From Strongylocentrotus purpuratus (taxonomy: Eukaryota > Echinodermata > Echinoidea > Camarodonta > Strongylocentrotidae), in NCBI RefSeq assembly GCF_000002235.5, contig NW_022145544.1:1032501-1096500 (forward strand): DNA of 64,000 nucleotides, in the 5' to 3' direction. The notes under the pieces were generated by a model. The model was not told where the DNA came from, did not search any database, and saw nothing but the letters and a program-made list of their open reading frames with translations. Position numbers and translations under genes: made by a program. The stretch's first letter is position 1, and every line of letters begins with the position of its first letter. Positions 11,901-20,165 of this stretch are shown here, one piece after another.

Positions 11901-14900
11901 CTCAACCCAGGTGTAGTAAGTGGGTACCTGGTAGGATTCATTCCTTGAATGGACTGAGCGCTACGGTTGCTGGAGCTAAAGCCGGGGTAATAATATCCAA
12001 AGTCCTTTAAAAGTGTGTAGAGAAGTTATATATCATAATGCGGCATGCGCTATAATACAAGAACGGTATATTTTTTTTGTTATCAAAATGGTGATACTGA
12101 TGCTATTCTGTCCTTCCTCAGCCGGTATCTGGGCAGTGCTCACACTAGGTTACGGGACAAGATCCAAGCCGGATGATAGAGAAGACAGGGCACTCTTAGC
12201 CAACCAGAGTCTTCTACTCCTACAGGTCCTCACCAATCACTACACACATGAGAAGGGGATACACAATCCCTACAGGAAGGCACTCTGCAATTTCGCAAAT
12301 TCACAAGGTAAACACAGTCTTCTCCATAAGTGTAAGTTTCCAAACAGTTAAATGCTTGTTATGTCTATTTTGATTCAATACACAATGTATATTTTACTGC
12401 AGCCTTTTGGGGAATTTCGCTGCAGTATGTGTTTGCAAGTCTAGTATTCTAAACTGTGGACCAATGAAAGAAAATGATTGTAGGATCATTCATTTTCCTT
12501 GTTGCTAGTGAATATATCTAAGAAGCTCAGCTGGTCTGATTCAAACCTGAGAGAGTAATATGATCTAGAGGAAATCAGAATTCTATTAAATGCAATAGTT
12601 TAGGCTGATTTGTTATTGTTAACAGAGTGATATAATTTTCATTTAAGAGGCGCGATAGCTCAGTCGGTAGAGCAGTGGTCCCGTATTCCGGTGACCCGGG
12701 TTCGAAACCAAGTCGATGCGCTAGTGCCCTTTGGTAAGGCATTAATCCTCATTACCAGGTCCCTCAGAGAGAACCTAAAGCCGTAGGCCGTCTGGCTGCT
12801 CACTTACAAGCATTTATGCTTTCTTAGCAGTCAGGTAAAATAACCACCATCATCATCATATTTTGATTCTTTTTCTTTTTCCCCCTAGATGGTGGAATGC
12901 CCATTGGTCCATCTGGCTCCCTGCCACCCTTCAAGCTCAACTCAGCTAACCTGTATGAAGCATTCTGCAACCATCTCAAAGACGATCAAAGCACACTCCT
13001 CCTCTACCTCCTCCTCCATCAGAACATCAACTTCAGGAACTACGTCCTTTCAAGAACAAACATAGACACACTGGTACGTTCCTTTAATGTTTGGGGGTGC
13101 TTCCTTAAGATGTGTGCATTTTTCATTTTTACTGTTGTAAATATTGTATTGATGTATTGATGTAGATATTTGTGCTGTTGTAGATCATATGTCCTTTCAA
13201 GAACATACATCGACACACTGGTACGTTCCTGTAATGTATATTTTGGGGTTGTGCTTCTTTAAAATGTTTGCATTTTTCAGTTTTACTATCATAGATAGTA
13301 GAGCCAAAGAGTTGGCAGTTGACCCTAGCTAGCATTCCCATCATAATTCCAGTGTATTTTATTGATAAGCTATGAACTGTTAATCAAATTATAGGAACTT
13401 TAAATCATTTTGATATATTTCTGTGGGGGAGGGGAATGTAGACCATTAAATCTGTCTGTTAAAATGTTGCCTTTGTCTCTAGTTTAATCGAAAACAAGAG
13501 TAATATTTTTACACCCCCCCCCTCCCGCCCTATATTCTATATCACCAATTGAACTTATACAGACCAATTTTATAAGTAGATCAATATTCCAAATTATTAC
13601 ATATTCTATTTCACTGCAAAATGTTGATGCATTTGTTAAGGGCTATAAAGGCTTGCTCAACAAGGCAACAATTATTTGATGCAAAATGAATCCTATAATA
13701 AAAACAATTGAATTCTCTATGTGCTCATCAATAGATTGGTATTATTTATTATTGATTGTTTTTATGTAAACAGGTGATACCCCTACTGAAGATACTGTAC
13801 AATGCCCAGGAGAGGAATTCACATCACATCTACATGACTCTCATCATCCTGCTCATCCTGAGTGAAGATGATTCCTTCAATAAGTGTGTTCATGAATTGG
13901 TGAGTCATCAAGCAATTACAGGTGGCAACATCTCCACAGGACTCTTTATTTCTCATGAGTCGTAAAACGTCTTCATTGATTTGTGCCCATTTAACTGGGT
14001 GAAGATGATTTTTATTTCTATCTGGAACATCTTTAGTATGACAGGTTTATTAAAGGTAGTGTATCCCTTTTGCAGCCAACATCAAAATCTGTAGAACTTT
14101 GCAGGAATTATGAATATGTCACGTATGTCCTCTCTGTGAAATTTAAACGTTAATAGTGTCCTAGTATTCAAATTATGCAAGAAAACCTTTTTATTTTCCA
14201 GACTTCACTGTCAGACACTATTGACTGACTGACTGACTTCTTTTTTCCTTTAATACTGACATACATAAAATAAGCTGTAAAGAGTACATGAGCATTAGTT
14301 CACATCAATAACCCACTTCTTGTCATGACAAAAATTAAGCTGATTGAATCTTTGCGCAGCACAAAACATAAGACCATACTGTACAAGTGTCTGAAAATTT
14401 TCTATGCGATGCGAAAATTCCTAATGGTCGATATAATTCCAGATAAAGGCAATTACCAGTTCTAATCTTTTCAGGGGAGTTTTTAGTTCGTATTATCTCT
14501 TGTTTACCGTAGGATTCACACAAGTTTATATTTTCAGCCTGCAAAAGAGACACTTCACCTTTAACCTGTATTGACCTTTCATTGACCTTCCAATATCCTG
14601 GAAAGCGGTAGCAATGAGATATGGTCTGGTTCCATTTATCCTGCTAAAGGAAACAGGAAGGAAATAGTCCAGAAGGGATTGTCTCCAGTAATCCTGTTTA
14701 TATTATAAAGGTCATTCACAGTCTTGGCAAGTGTAACAATAAGGAAATACACAGATGCTTCTCAACTGTTGGCTTGGGGAGACTTCTACTTGAAGATATG
14801 GGAGGAGTCATATGAATTACATGAACAAATGCTCACTAAAGCCAGATGTTGTGAATAGTTTTTCACTTTATACATGCTTTTCACACACAAGAAAGAAAAA

Positions 14901-17900
14901 AAAAGGAAAAAACATCCAACATTGTCTTAGTCTATTATTACATCATTTAAGTTGTGAAGAAATTGGTTAGATAGGTCAAATTTATTAAGTGAGGTTATCT
15001 GCCCTCCAGTTCTGTTAATATGATGCTCATAAGACTAAGAGTATCTTCTTTTCTATCTTTTTTATTCACTAACATTGTTTTTAATACTGGGATAGTCTTT
15101 TCAAATATCATAATGATGAGGATATTCACTTTTGTGTCATCATGTGTACCCTTTTCTCTTTGTCTTAGATGGTGAAACAGGTGACATGGTACACAGACAG
15201 AACCATCACAGAGATCACACTTGGTGGCCTGATTGTACTGGTTGTCATTAGGACCATACAGTACAACATGACAAGAATGAGGGTGAGTATTACCTACAGT
15301 CTTCTTTCTTCTTTCTTTGGTTTTATTTGGCAATTAGTCAAAATTGACTATTTTTGCCATAAATTCTATTTTATTTGTATGAAAATATGAAGTTAAGGAT
15401 AACTGTTTTTTGACATTCTCACTTTCCTCCTTGTAGGGCTTTCTTACATACATTTTACTCACTTGTTGACTTCTGGACAGTTCAATGTATAAGTGTATGA
15501 AATCAAACTTAATATGAATGAGGCTGCTTGGCAATTATTTTGAGAAAGGAAGGGGAGGAGGGAAGAGAGGGGAGGAGAGAAAGAAACATCTTTCTGAATC
15601 CTGTCTTCTTTATGAATTTTCAAGCGAAATGCCCATGTAGACATGGGCATTAATCAAACATATGGAATATATAACTTGATGTAGTGTACCTTTGTAGGTC
15701 ATTCCTCAATCTGTGAAATGATATGAGGTCCTTAAAAAACTCAAATTTGTAGATGTTACAGTAAACTATCTTCTTTCAGAATGAATGAACAAAAAAGTGT
15801 AAGATCTGCTTTCTAGTGCCAAACATAAATGTTAAAAACTTTTATTGATAGTCAACTAAGATGGAATCCTCTTTGATATGTTACCTTTTTGTTTTGATTG
15901 TGTACCCACAGGATAAGTACCTGCATACAAACTGCTTAGCTGCTCTTGCCAACATGTCTTCTCAGTTCCATTCCCTGCATCCCTATGTTACACAGAGAAT
16001 AGTCAGGTGAGTAGTCTCTACTGCATACAGGTTTCATGGGAAGGATTTGTTTTCCTGTTAGTCCAGATCGAGTCAGATATGGTCTTGTAGCATGCCAGAG
16101 TGGTGGTTTGGGAGGTTGGAAGAATGCATAGACATAATTATTACCCAGGCATATTGATTACCCTTGCCTGTATCCTTGTAGAGGAGATTTTGTATTTCTA
16201 CGTTTCTGAAGTCCCTCCCCCCCCCCCCCCCTAAAAAAATAATAATAATATTTAATTTTTATATAGCGCTTTACAAATATATTATTACCCCGGTCATTGG
16301 ATTCAGTGCTTACCGGCACACAATGTGTGCACAATCTCAAAAAAAGCAGGACTCCTTAAGCCCCCCCCTCCCCCCCTAACATGATAGTTAATGTGAAGCT
16401 GTTTTCCTGAGATAACTTGGTCTGTGGCAAATGCATATTATACAAAGGCTGATCATATCCAATGGGTTGAAGGACTAAATATGGTTTTTTTTTTTTTTTA
16501 AAGAGAGGAAGGATTGAAATTTTTTATTGAAAAGTATTTATATATTTATTTTTGTTTCTCTCTTTCTTACTGTAGTTTGTTTGAGTTACTGATCAAGAAG
16601 CATGATAAGATTGTAGAGCAGCTGAGAGCATCATCAGCGCTTGAACCCAATGGAGACCTTACACAGGATGCTGAGGTGGAACACGATGATCTGGTAAGGT
16701 TATATGTCTTCTCAATCCGACTAGAATATTGAATGATTTGATAAATCAGTTTCAGTTTCCATTGTTTTTAAATCAACGGTACATGCTATCTTTGCTTAGA
16801 TGTTCTCCAAAATTGTAGAGGCAACCTTATGCTGGTGCATCACCTTGGGAATTGTTTGTTGGATTGGATATTACCAGTGATATGTTAACATTATTGTGAA
16901 TGTGAATTAAAGATGTGTTGACAAGTTTTTGAAATCTACCAAATGTACTTGCATGGATTGAACTCTTGTAGTTAAGAGCATTGCTACACTGTTTTGTAAA
17001 AGTGCACCTCATTTTTATTTTTTTCATTCTGAATTACAAATCAAATTATACCTATAAAATCTAATGGAAAACAGCATTAAAAAAGATATTTTACAAATAA
17101 GGTTTGTGCCCTTTAGTTTTAACCTGAGGAAATGTAATCTGTTAGCCTTCAATTATGTTGTTTAAAAAAAATTGAATGATTTGCCTAGTTTTTTTGATGT
17201 GTAAAACAAGAGGTGATTTTGTAGCAAGGATTTGAGGTTGAAGTCACATGTAAATTAATTTGAGTAGCAAGTACATGGTCAGAAATTTCATGTGTAGGAT
17301 CAAGCAAGATTGTAAGGTGAGCCAAAGAATTCTATTTTACAACAATTGAAAACAGCACCTTATATTTTTTTCTGTATTTTTATTGTGATTTCAGTTATCA
17401 GATCTTAGCGTGTTAGAGGAGGTCATTCGTATGGTGCTAGAAATCATCAATTCCTGTCTCATCAACATGCTACCCCACAATCCTCATCTAGTGTACACGT
17501 TACTCTACAAGCAAGACCTTTTCACTAGCTTCAAATCACATCCCAAGTTCCAAGATATCATACAAAATATCGACACGGTAAGTATCTCTTCTGTAAAATC
17601 ATAAGACTCACACCAAGCTCTCAAAGGCAAATCATTGGCTGCCCGCGAGAAGGCTGTAAGGGTAATGTATTCCAATGGCAGTAAAGGCATTCTTGCGGGT
17701 AGCCAACAACCAACGATTTAACCATGTTAAGTCGTGTAATTTGACCCAAGTAGCTTTCAGTCTGAATTTTCATTATCTGAAAAATCCCAAAAGGGATAAC
17801 AGATTAAGTAGAAAGTCCAGAGCTTTTCTACTTTTTGCCTGTTCTGTGCCATGCCAACAAAAAAAATTCAGTTTCCAGATTCTAACATGGCTGTGCTCTT

Positions 17901-19616
17901 TTATAATGAAACATGGTTGTTGGCATAATTTCATTATTGGTAGTGTAATTTTCATCTAATTTCTATTGAATTGATTCATCTGTGTGAAATACTGTTTTGA
18001 TTTTGAAACTGGATTTCATGTTTTTAATGTTTATCCACAAATTCTAGCACTATACCCTTGCTGAATACTATAAAAGAATATTTTTAAAACCTAAAAATCT
18101 GCACTTTTGAATGAACTCTATACAAGACATTAACATAACGTCTAATGTTTATGGAGGTTCAAGCTATTAAAAAAAAGAATCTTCCACTTCATATTTCAAG
18201 CTTATATTGATGAAATTTCAATCCAAAAAACTTCCTTGTTTTTATTTGGGGTTCTGATTCTTTTCCTCGGTGAAGTTTACTCTTAACCATTCATGTTCAT
18301 AAACCTCTCAAGGTCATAAATGTTTCTGCTTTTCTCTTTGCAGGTACTGACGTACTTCTCTGTGAGGTTAGAAGAGACTCAAGAAGAGCACGACTCACCG
18401 TCAGTTCATGAAGTCTTGGGCATCATTAAACAAGGCATGCTGCAATGGCCCAGGGATAGGTTGAGGGTAAGTCTCTCAAACTAGGAGATGGGCAAGTCAA
18501 AAGTAGTTTGTCCCATACAAAATACTAACTACATAGAAAATTTAGTATCCCTGAATACTGTAACTGGTGATTGCCCGTCTACAGTGGTGTTGTAGTAGAG
18601 TGGTTTAGGCATTTGACTGGAAATGCAAAGGTTGTGGGTTCGATCCTCGACACAGCACTTATGTCCTTTGCAAGACATTAATCTACATTTGCCACTCCAT
18701 ACCCAGTAGAGAAATGGGGACATGGTAGGATGACGAAAGCCTTTTGTGATAGAAATTGCCATATGCACTCACAGTGACCATATAGTAGGAACACTCCCCG
18801 GGAATGGAGACTGCGAACACTTGTGCGTAAATAAATCTGATTGCTTGGTTGATAATTATATCTGTAAGTGGTAAGAGATCGTATTCCGTATAAAACGCTA
18901 TTTAAATCCAGTTTTATTTTATTATTATTGCATGGATGAGACTAAATATCAAATAATTTTATAGTTTTATTAGTTTACTGTCTAGAATATTGCATATTGA
19001 ACCTTTAATTTTGGTCCCCAGCTAATTCAGTATTCCTAAGATGTTTCATCTTTGAATCAGATATGAGCATTGGAATGTCATTTGAATGTTACGTGTTAAG
19101 GAGAGGAGTTGGCTCAGTTGCTAAAGTGTCTGCCAATCGAACCAAAGATTGTGGGTTCGAATCCAACCCACGTGGATGATTGAAGCCTGCGTTGTATGTT
19201 TCATATATGCTGGCTCTGTTACAGTGGAAAACACTATGTCCCTTGGATAGGATGTTAAATGGAGTCCATGTGTAGAGGAGAGTCCCTAACTTTGCACACA
19301 CGTTAAGAACACTGCGCTATTCGTATAAGAGTAGTGGTCCATCTGCACACTCCCAATCAGTTAAACCGGGAAGAGAGAACCATGCCACGCCTCCAAGGTA
19401 CGTGTGATGCAAAATACTTAATTATAATAATGATGTTTTGTTCTCCCCTTTTCTTTCTTTTTGCTCCAGAAATTTCCTGAGCTGAAGTTTCGATACGTAG
19501 AGGAGGACCAACCTGAGGAGTTCTTCATCCCCTATGTGTGGTCTCTAGTCTATCACTCTTCAAACATGTATTGGGATCCAGACCGTGTAGAACTCTTCTC
19601 TCTTAATGCTACATGA
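5757..19616 (+). CDS. DYM: Dymeclin, complete 14-exon gene
   Basis: Dymeclin is a peripheral Golgi-associated protein needed for Golgi organisation and secretory traffic; loss in humans causes Dyggve-Melchior-Clausen dysplasia (established knowledge). Coding exons: 5757-5949, 6533-6626, 8746-8991, 9946-10071, 11208-11341, 12122-12307, 12889-13073, 13774-13899, 15169-15282, 15912-16006, 16576-16693, 17395-17577, 18344-18466, 19470-19616. They sum to 2070 bases, with every junction GT-AG and in phase, giving 689 residues. Recognisable blocks include [12 protein letters not shown] (30-41), ERNSHH (402-407), [11 protein letters not shown] (456-466), [16 protein letters not shown] (469-484), [16 protein letters not shown] (563-578) and [13 protein letters not shown] (657-669). 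The start at 5757 gives Met-Gly with Ser6, the pattern for N-myristoylation, as in human dymeclin. A TTG seven codons upstream is in frame but is not a plausible start. No transmembrane segment is obvious, as expected for the family. Intron positions are read from sequence, not from transcripts. Confidence 0.96.
6533..6626 (+). CDS. DYM: DYM coding exon 2
   Basis: Acceptor TTTCTTTACAG ends at 6532; donor GTGAGT starts at 6627. Encodes [19 protein letters not shown], the counterpart of human TGNLGALIKVFLSRTKELK. A CAG|GTAACC inside the exon (6551-6559) is a possible cryptic donor, but using it would remove the conserved segment. Confidence 0.92.
7921..8279 (+). mobile_element. TTAA-flanked MITE in DYM intron 2
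   Basis: Flanked by TTAA at 7917-7920 and 8280-8283. Terminal inverted repeats are AGGTAAAGACCAGTTATGG and, on the other strand at the right end, AGGTAAAGACCAGTATTGG. Internal sequence such as GATAAGAAATTTGGCCCAT and ACAGAAAGATGTATATGGGA matches the elements at 33739-34125 and 62719-63104. TTAA target sites suggest piggyBac-type mobilisation, though a TA duplication with longer termini would also fit. Confidence 0.8.
8746..8991 (+). CDS. DYM: DYM coding exon 3
   Basis: Acceptor TTTGTCTTTCAG ends at 8745; donor GTAAGT starts at 8992. Begins [15 protein letters not shown], matching human HIFIWQTHNALFII. The middle (about residues 118-155) is longer than and unlike the human protein and accounts for part of the extra length. 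It ends in [11 protein letters not shown], matching the human leucine-rich segment. Confidence 0.95.
9946..10071 (+). CDS. DYM: DYM coding exon 4
   Basis: Acceptor AAATTGCAG ends at 9945; donor GTGAGT starts at 10072. Reads [19 protein letters not shown] then [15 protein letters not shown], parallel to the human ISHKYLMRG block. Phase fits exons 3 and 5. Confidence 0.93.
10425..10858 (+). pseudogene. 5'-truncated LINE, end of reverse transcriptase ORF, DYM intron 4
   Basis: The open frame 10429-10707 encodes [36 protein letters not shown] and [13 protein letters not shown]. This is the characteristic C-terminal tail of non-LTR (CR1/L2/jockey-like) retrotransposon polyproteins after the reverse transcriptase domain. 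The 3' UTR has AAGCGCTTAGAAACATTG and ends in (TTA)n. Only the last 90 or so codons remain, as expected from 5' truncation at integration. The frame is intact, which suggests moderate age, but the fragment cannot be functional. Confidence 0.9.
11208..11341 (+). CDS. DYM: DYM coding exon 5
   Basis: Acceptor TCTTTCTGCAG ends at 11207; donor GTAGGC starts at 11342. Encodes [17 protein letters not shown] and ends [10 protein letters not shown], matching human LLYGLASGVA. Confidence 0.93.
11881..12000 (+). mobile_element. 5'-truncated SINE fragment, family B
   Basis: TTAATCTACATTTGCCAC at 11881 matches the element at 18583, followed by a CCTGGTAGGAT-type stretch and GCCGGGGTAATAATATC near 11982. 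It lacks the tRNA head. Located in DYM intron 5. Confidence 0.65.
12122..12307 (+). CDS. DYM: DYM coding exon 6
   Basis: Acceptor TCCTTCCTCAG ends at 12121; donor GTAAAC starts at 12308. Encodes [11 protein letters not shown] and [15 protein letters not shown], which match human GLWTVFTLGG and [14 protein letters not shown], then NPYRKAL. Confidence 0.95.
12648..12862 (+). mobile_element. tRNA-derived SINE, family A, DYM intron 6
   Basis: The head GCGATAGCTCAGTCGGTAGA (A box) and GGTTCGAAACC (B box) have good RNA polymerase III promoter spacing. They are followed by CTAGTGCCCTTTGGTAAGGC, GACGGCC-like and AGCATTTATGCTTTCTTAGC segments, ending in CACCATCATCATCAT. A 5'-truncated copy is at 56454-56614. 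It ends about 28 bases before the exon 7 acceptor. Confidence 0.88.
12889..13073 (+). CDS. DYM: DYM coding exon 7
   Basis: Acceptor TTTTCCCCCTAG ends at 12888; donor GTACGT starts at 13074. Encodes [20 protein letters not shown] and [10 protein letters not shown], then [12 protein letters not shown], matching human TYMLARTDMENL. The last 33 bases and the donor are duplicated 147 bases downstream. A SINE ends about 28 bases before the acceptor. Confidence 0.95.
13188..13287 (+). repeat. Duplicate of the exon 7 end and donor in DYM intron 7
   Basis: 13188-13287 repeats 13041-13136 at an offset of 147 bases. It contains the last 33 coding bases of exon 7 with few changes (GTCCTTTCAAGAACA, CGACACACTG) and the donor GTACGTTCCT, then intron sequence (TTTGCATTTTTCA). 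No acceptor precedes the copy at an exon-like position and a stop codon lies in frame between the copies, so it is probably non-functional, though it offers a decoy donor. Confidence 0.85.
13774..13899 (+). CDS. DYM: DYM coding exon 8
   Basis: Acceptor TTATGTAAACAG ends at 13773, with a weak pyrimidine tract; donor GTGAGT starts at 13900. Encodes [20 protein letters not shown] and [16 protein letters not shown], among the best conserved stretches of dymeclin. Confidence 0.96.
14054..14560. mobile_element. TTAA-flanked MITE in DYM intron 8
   Basis: Flanked by TTAA at 14050-14053 and 14561-14564. Inverted ends are AGGTAGTGTATCCCTTTTGC and, from the right, AGGTGAAGTGTCTCTTTTGC, giving about 30 bases of imperfect terminal repeat. 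The first bases AGGT resemble those of the element at 7921. No transposase. Confidence 0.8.
15169..15282 (+). CDS. DYM: DYM coding exon 9
   Basis: Acceptor TCTTTGTCTTAG ends at 15168; donor GTGAGT starts at 15283. Encodes [20 protein letters not shown] and [14 protein letters not shown], near identical to the human block in its second half. Confidence 0.96.
15912..16006 (+). CDS. DYM: DYM coding exon 10
   Basis: Acceptor GTACCCACAG ends at 15911; donor GTGAGT starts at 16007. Encodes [20 protein letters not shown], near identical to human dymeclin. Confidence 0.96.
16200..16380 (-). mobile_element. SINE tail fragment, family B, flanked by C runs
   Basis: On the minus strand, 16342-16236 reads ATTGTGCACACATTGTGTGC, GACCGGGGTAATAAT, TGTAAAGCGCTATATAAA and (ATT)n. 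C runs lie on both sides (16214-16231 and 16361-16376). Sits in DYM intron 10, about 235 bases before exon 11. Confidence 0.7.
16576..16693 (+). CDS. DYM: DYM coding exon 11
   Basis: Acceptor TCTTTCTTACTGTAG ends at 16575; donor GTAAGG starts at 16694. Encodes [20 protein letters not shown] followed by an acidic variable linker ending EVEHDDL, where human dymeclin also varies. Confidence 0.93.
17395..17577 (+). CDS. DYM: DYM coding exon 12
   Basis: Acceptor TGTGATTTCAG ends at 17394; donor GTAAGT starts at 17578. Encodes [16 protein letters not shown] and [16 protein letters not shown], then [10 protein letters not shown], matching human LVYALLYKRDLF and FQDIMQNID. Confidence 0.97.
18344..18466 (+). 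CDS. DYM: DYM coding exon 13
   Basis: Acceptor TTTCTCTTTGCAG ends at 18343; donor GTAAGT starts at 18467. Encodes [11 protein letters not shown] and [20 protein letters not shown], parallel to human VERVLEIIKQGVVALPKDRL. Confidence 0.95.
18583..18845 (+). mobile_element. tRNA-derived SINE, family B, DYM intron 13
   Basis: Head GTAGTAGAGTGGTTTAGGCA and GTGGGTTCGATCCTCGAC (B box GGTTCGATCC), like Leu/Ser-type tRNAs. Followed by CACTTATGTCCTTTGCAAGA, TTAATCTACATTTGCCAC and a CTCCCCGGGAATGGAGA core. The core matches the fragments at 2677-2830, which links them to this family. Confidence 0.8.
19096..19432 (+). mobile_element. tRNA-derived SINE, family C, DYM intron 13
   Basis: Head AGTTGGCTCAGTTGCTAAAG (A box) and GGGTTCGAATCC (B box), then GGATGATTGAAGCCTGCGTT, GGATAGGATGTTAAATGGAG, a GGTACGTGTGATGC segment and an AATTATAATAATG tail. 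Close relative at 4432-4640. Ends about 37 bases before the exon 14 acceptor. Confidence 0.88.
19470..19616 (+). CDS. DYM: DYM coding exon 14 with stop codon
   Basis: Acceptor TTTTTGCTCCAG ends at 19469; the stop codon TGA is 19614-19616. Encodes [19 protein letters not shown], near identical to human. The last residues ELFSLNAT differ from the human C-terminus (QLFTMDSD) and lie in the first unit of a tandem array, so this end may have been reshaped by repeat expansion. Confidence 0.96.
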   Translation, partial: KFPELKFRYVEEDQPEEFFIPYVWSLVYHSSNMYWDPDRVELFSLNAT

Positions 19617-20165
19617 CATATCCTAGCCTGAGAGACGTTATAGAACTCTTGTGTTCGTACTCGGTCCATGGCTGTGCAAACTCCAGATCACATAGATGCT
19701 ACAAGTCATGACAGCTTCAACAAAACGTGTGCTGTGTGGTGATCTGGATTGCTTAGAACCCTTCTCTCTTAATGCCACATGACATATCCTAGCCTAAGAG
19801 ATGTTATAGAACTCTTGTGCTGGTACTCGGTCCATTGCTGTGCAAGGTTTATAGGACTCCAGATTGTGTAGATGCTACAAGACACATAACAGCTACGACA
19901 GAACTCGTGCTGTGTAGTGATCTGGATTGCTTAGAACTCTTCTCACTCAATGCTACATGACATATCCTAGCCTAAGAGACTTTATAGAACTCTTGTGGTG
20001 GTACTTGGTCCATCACTGTGCAAGGGGTATAGGACTCCAGATCGCCATAGATGCTACAAGTCATAACAGCTTTGACAGAACGTGTGCTGTGTGGTGATCT
20101 GGATTGCTTAGAACCCTTTTCCAGGAATGCTATAAGTCATCATAGCCTATAAGAACCCTGTGCTG
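19588..20165 (+). repeat. Tandem array across the DYM stop codon and 3' UTR
   Basis: Units begin with TAGAACYCTT at 19588, 19754, 19932 and 20109, giving spacings of 166, 178 and 177 bases; the fourth unit is partial. Shared landmarks are ATGACATATCCTAGCCT, TATAGAACTCTTGTG, ACTCCAGAT and GTGATCTGGATTGC. The first unit starts inside the last coding exon and includes the stop codon. The second and third units carry equivalent in-unit TGA triplets. Units differ by scattered substitutions, so the expansion is not recent. Confidence 0.9.

Noticed and set aside
12651..12715. Functional tRNA gene
   Set aside because: The A and B boxes are good, but the sequence continues into a SINE body that recurs at 56454-56614.
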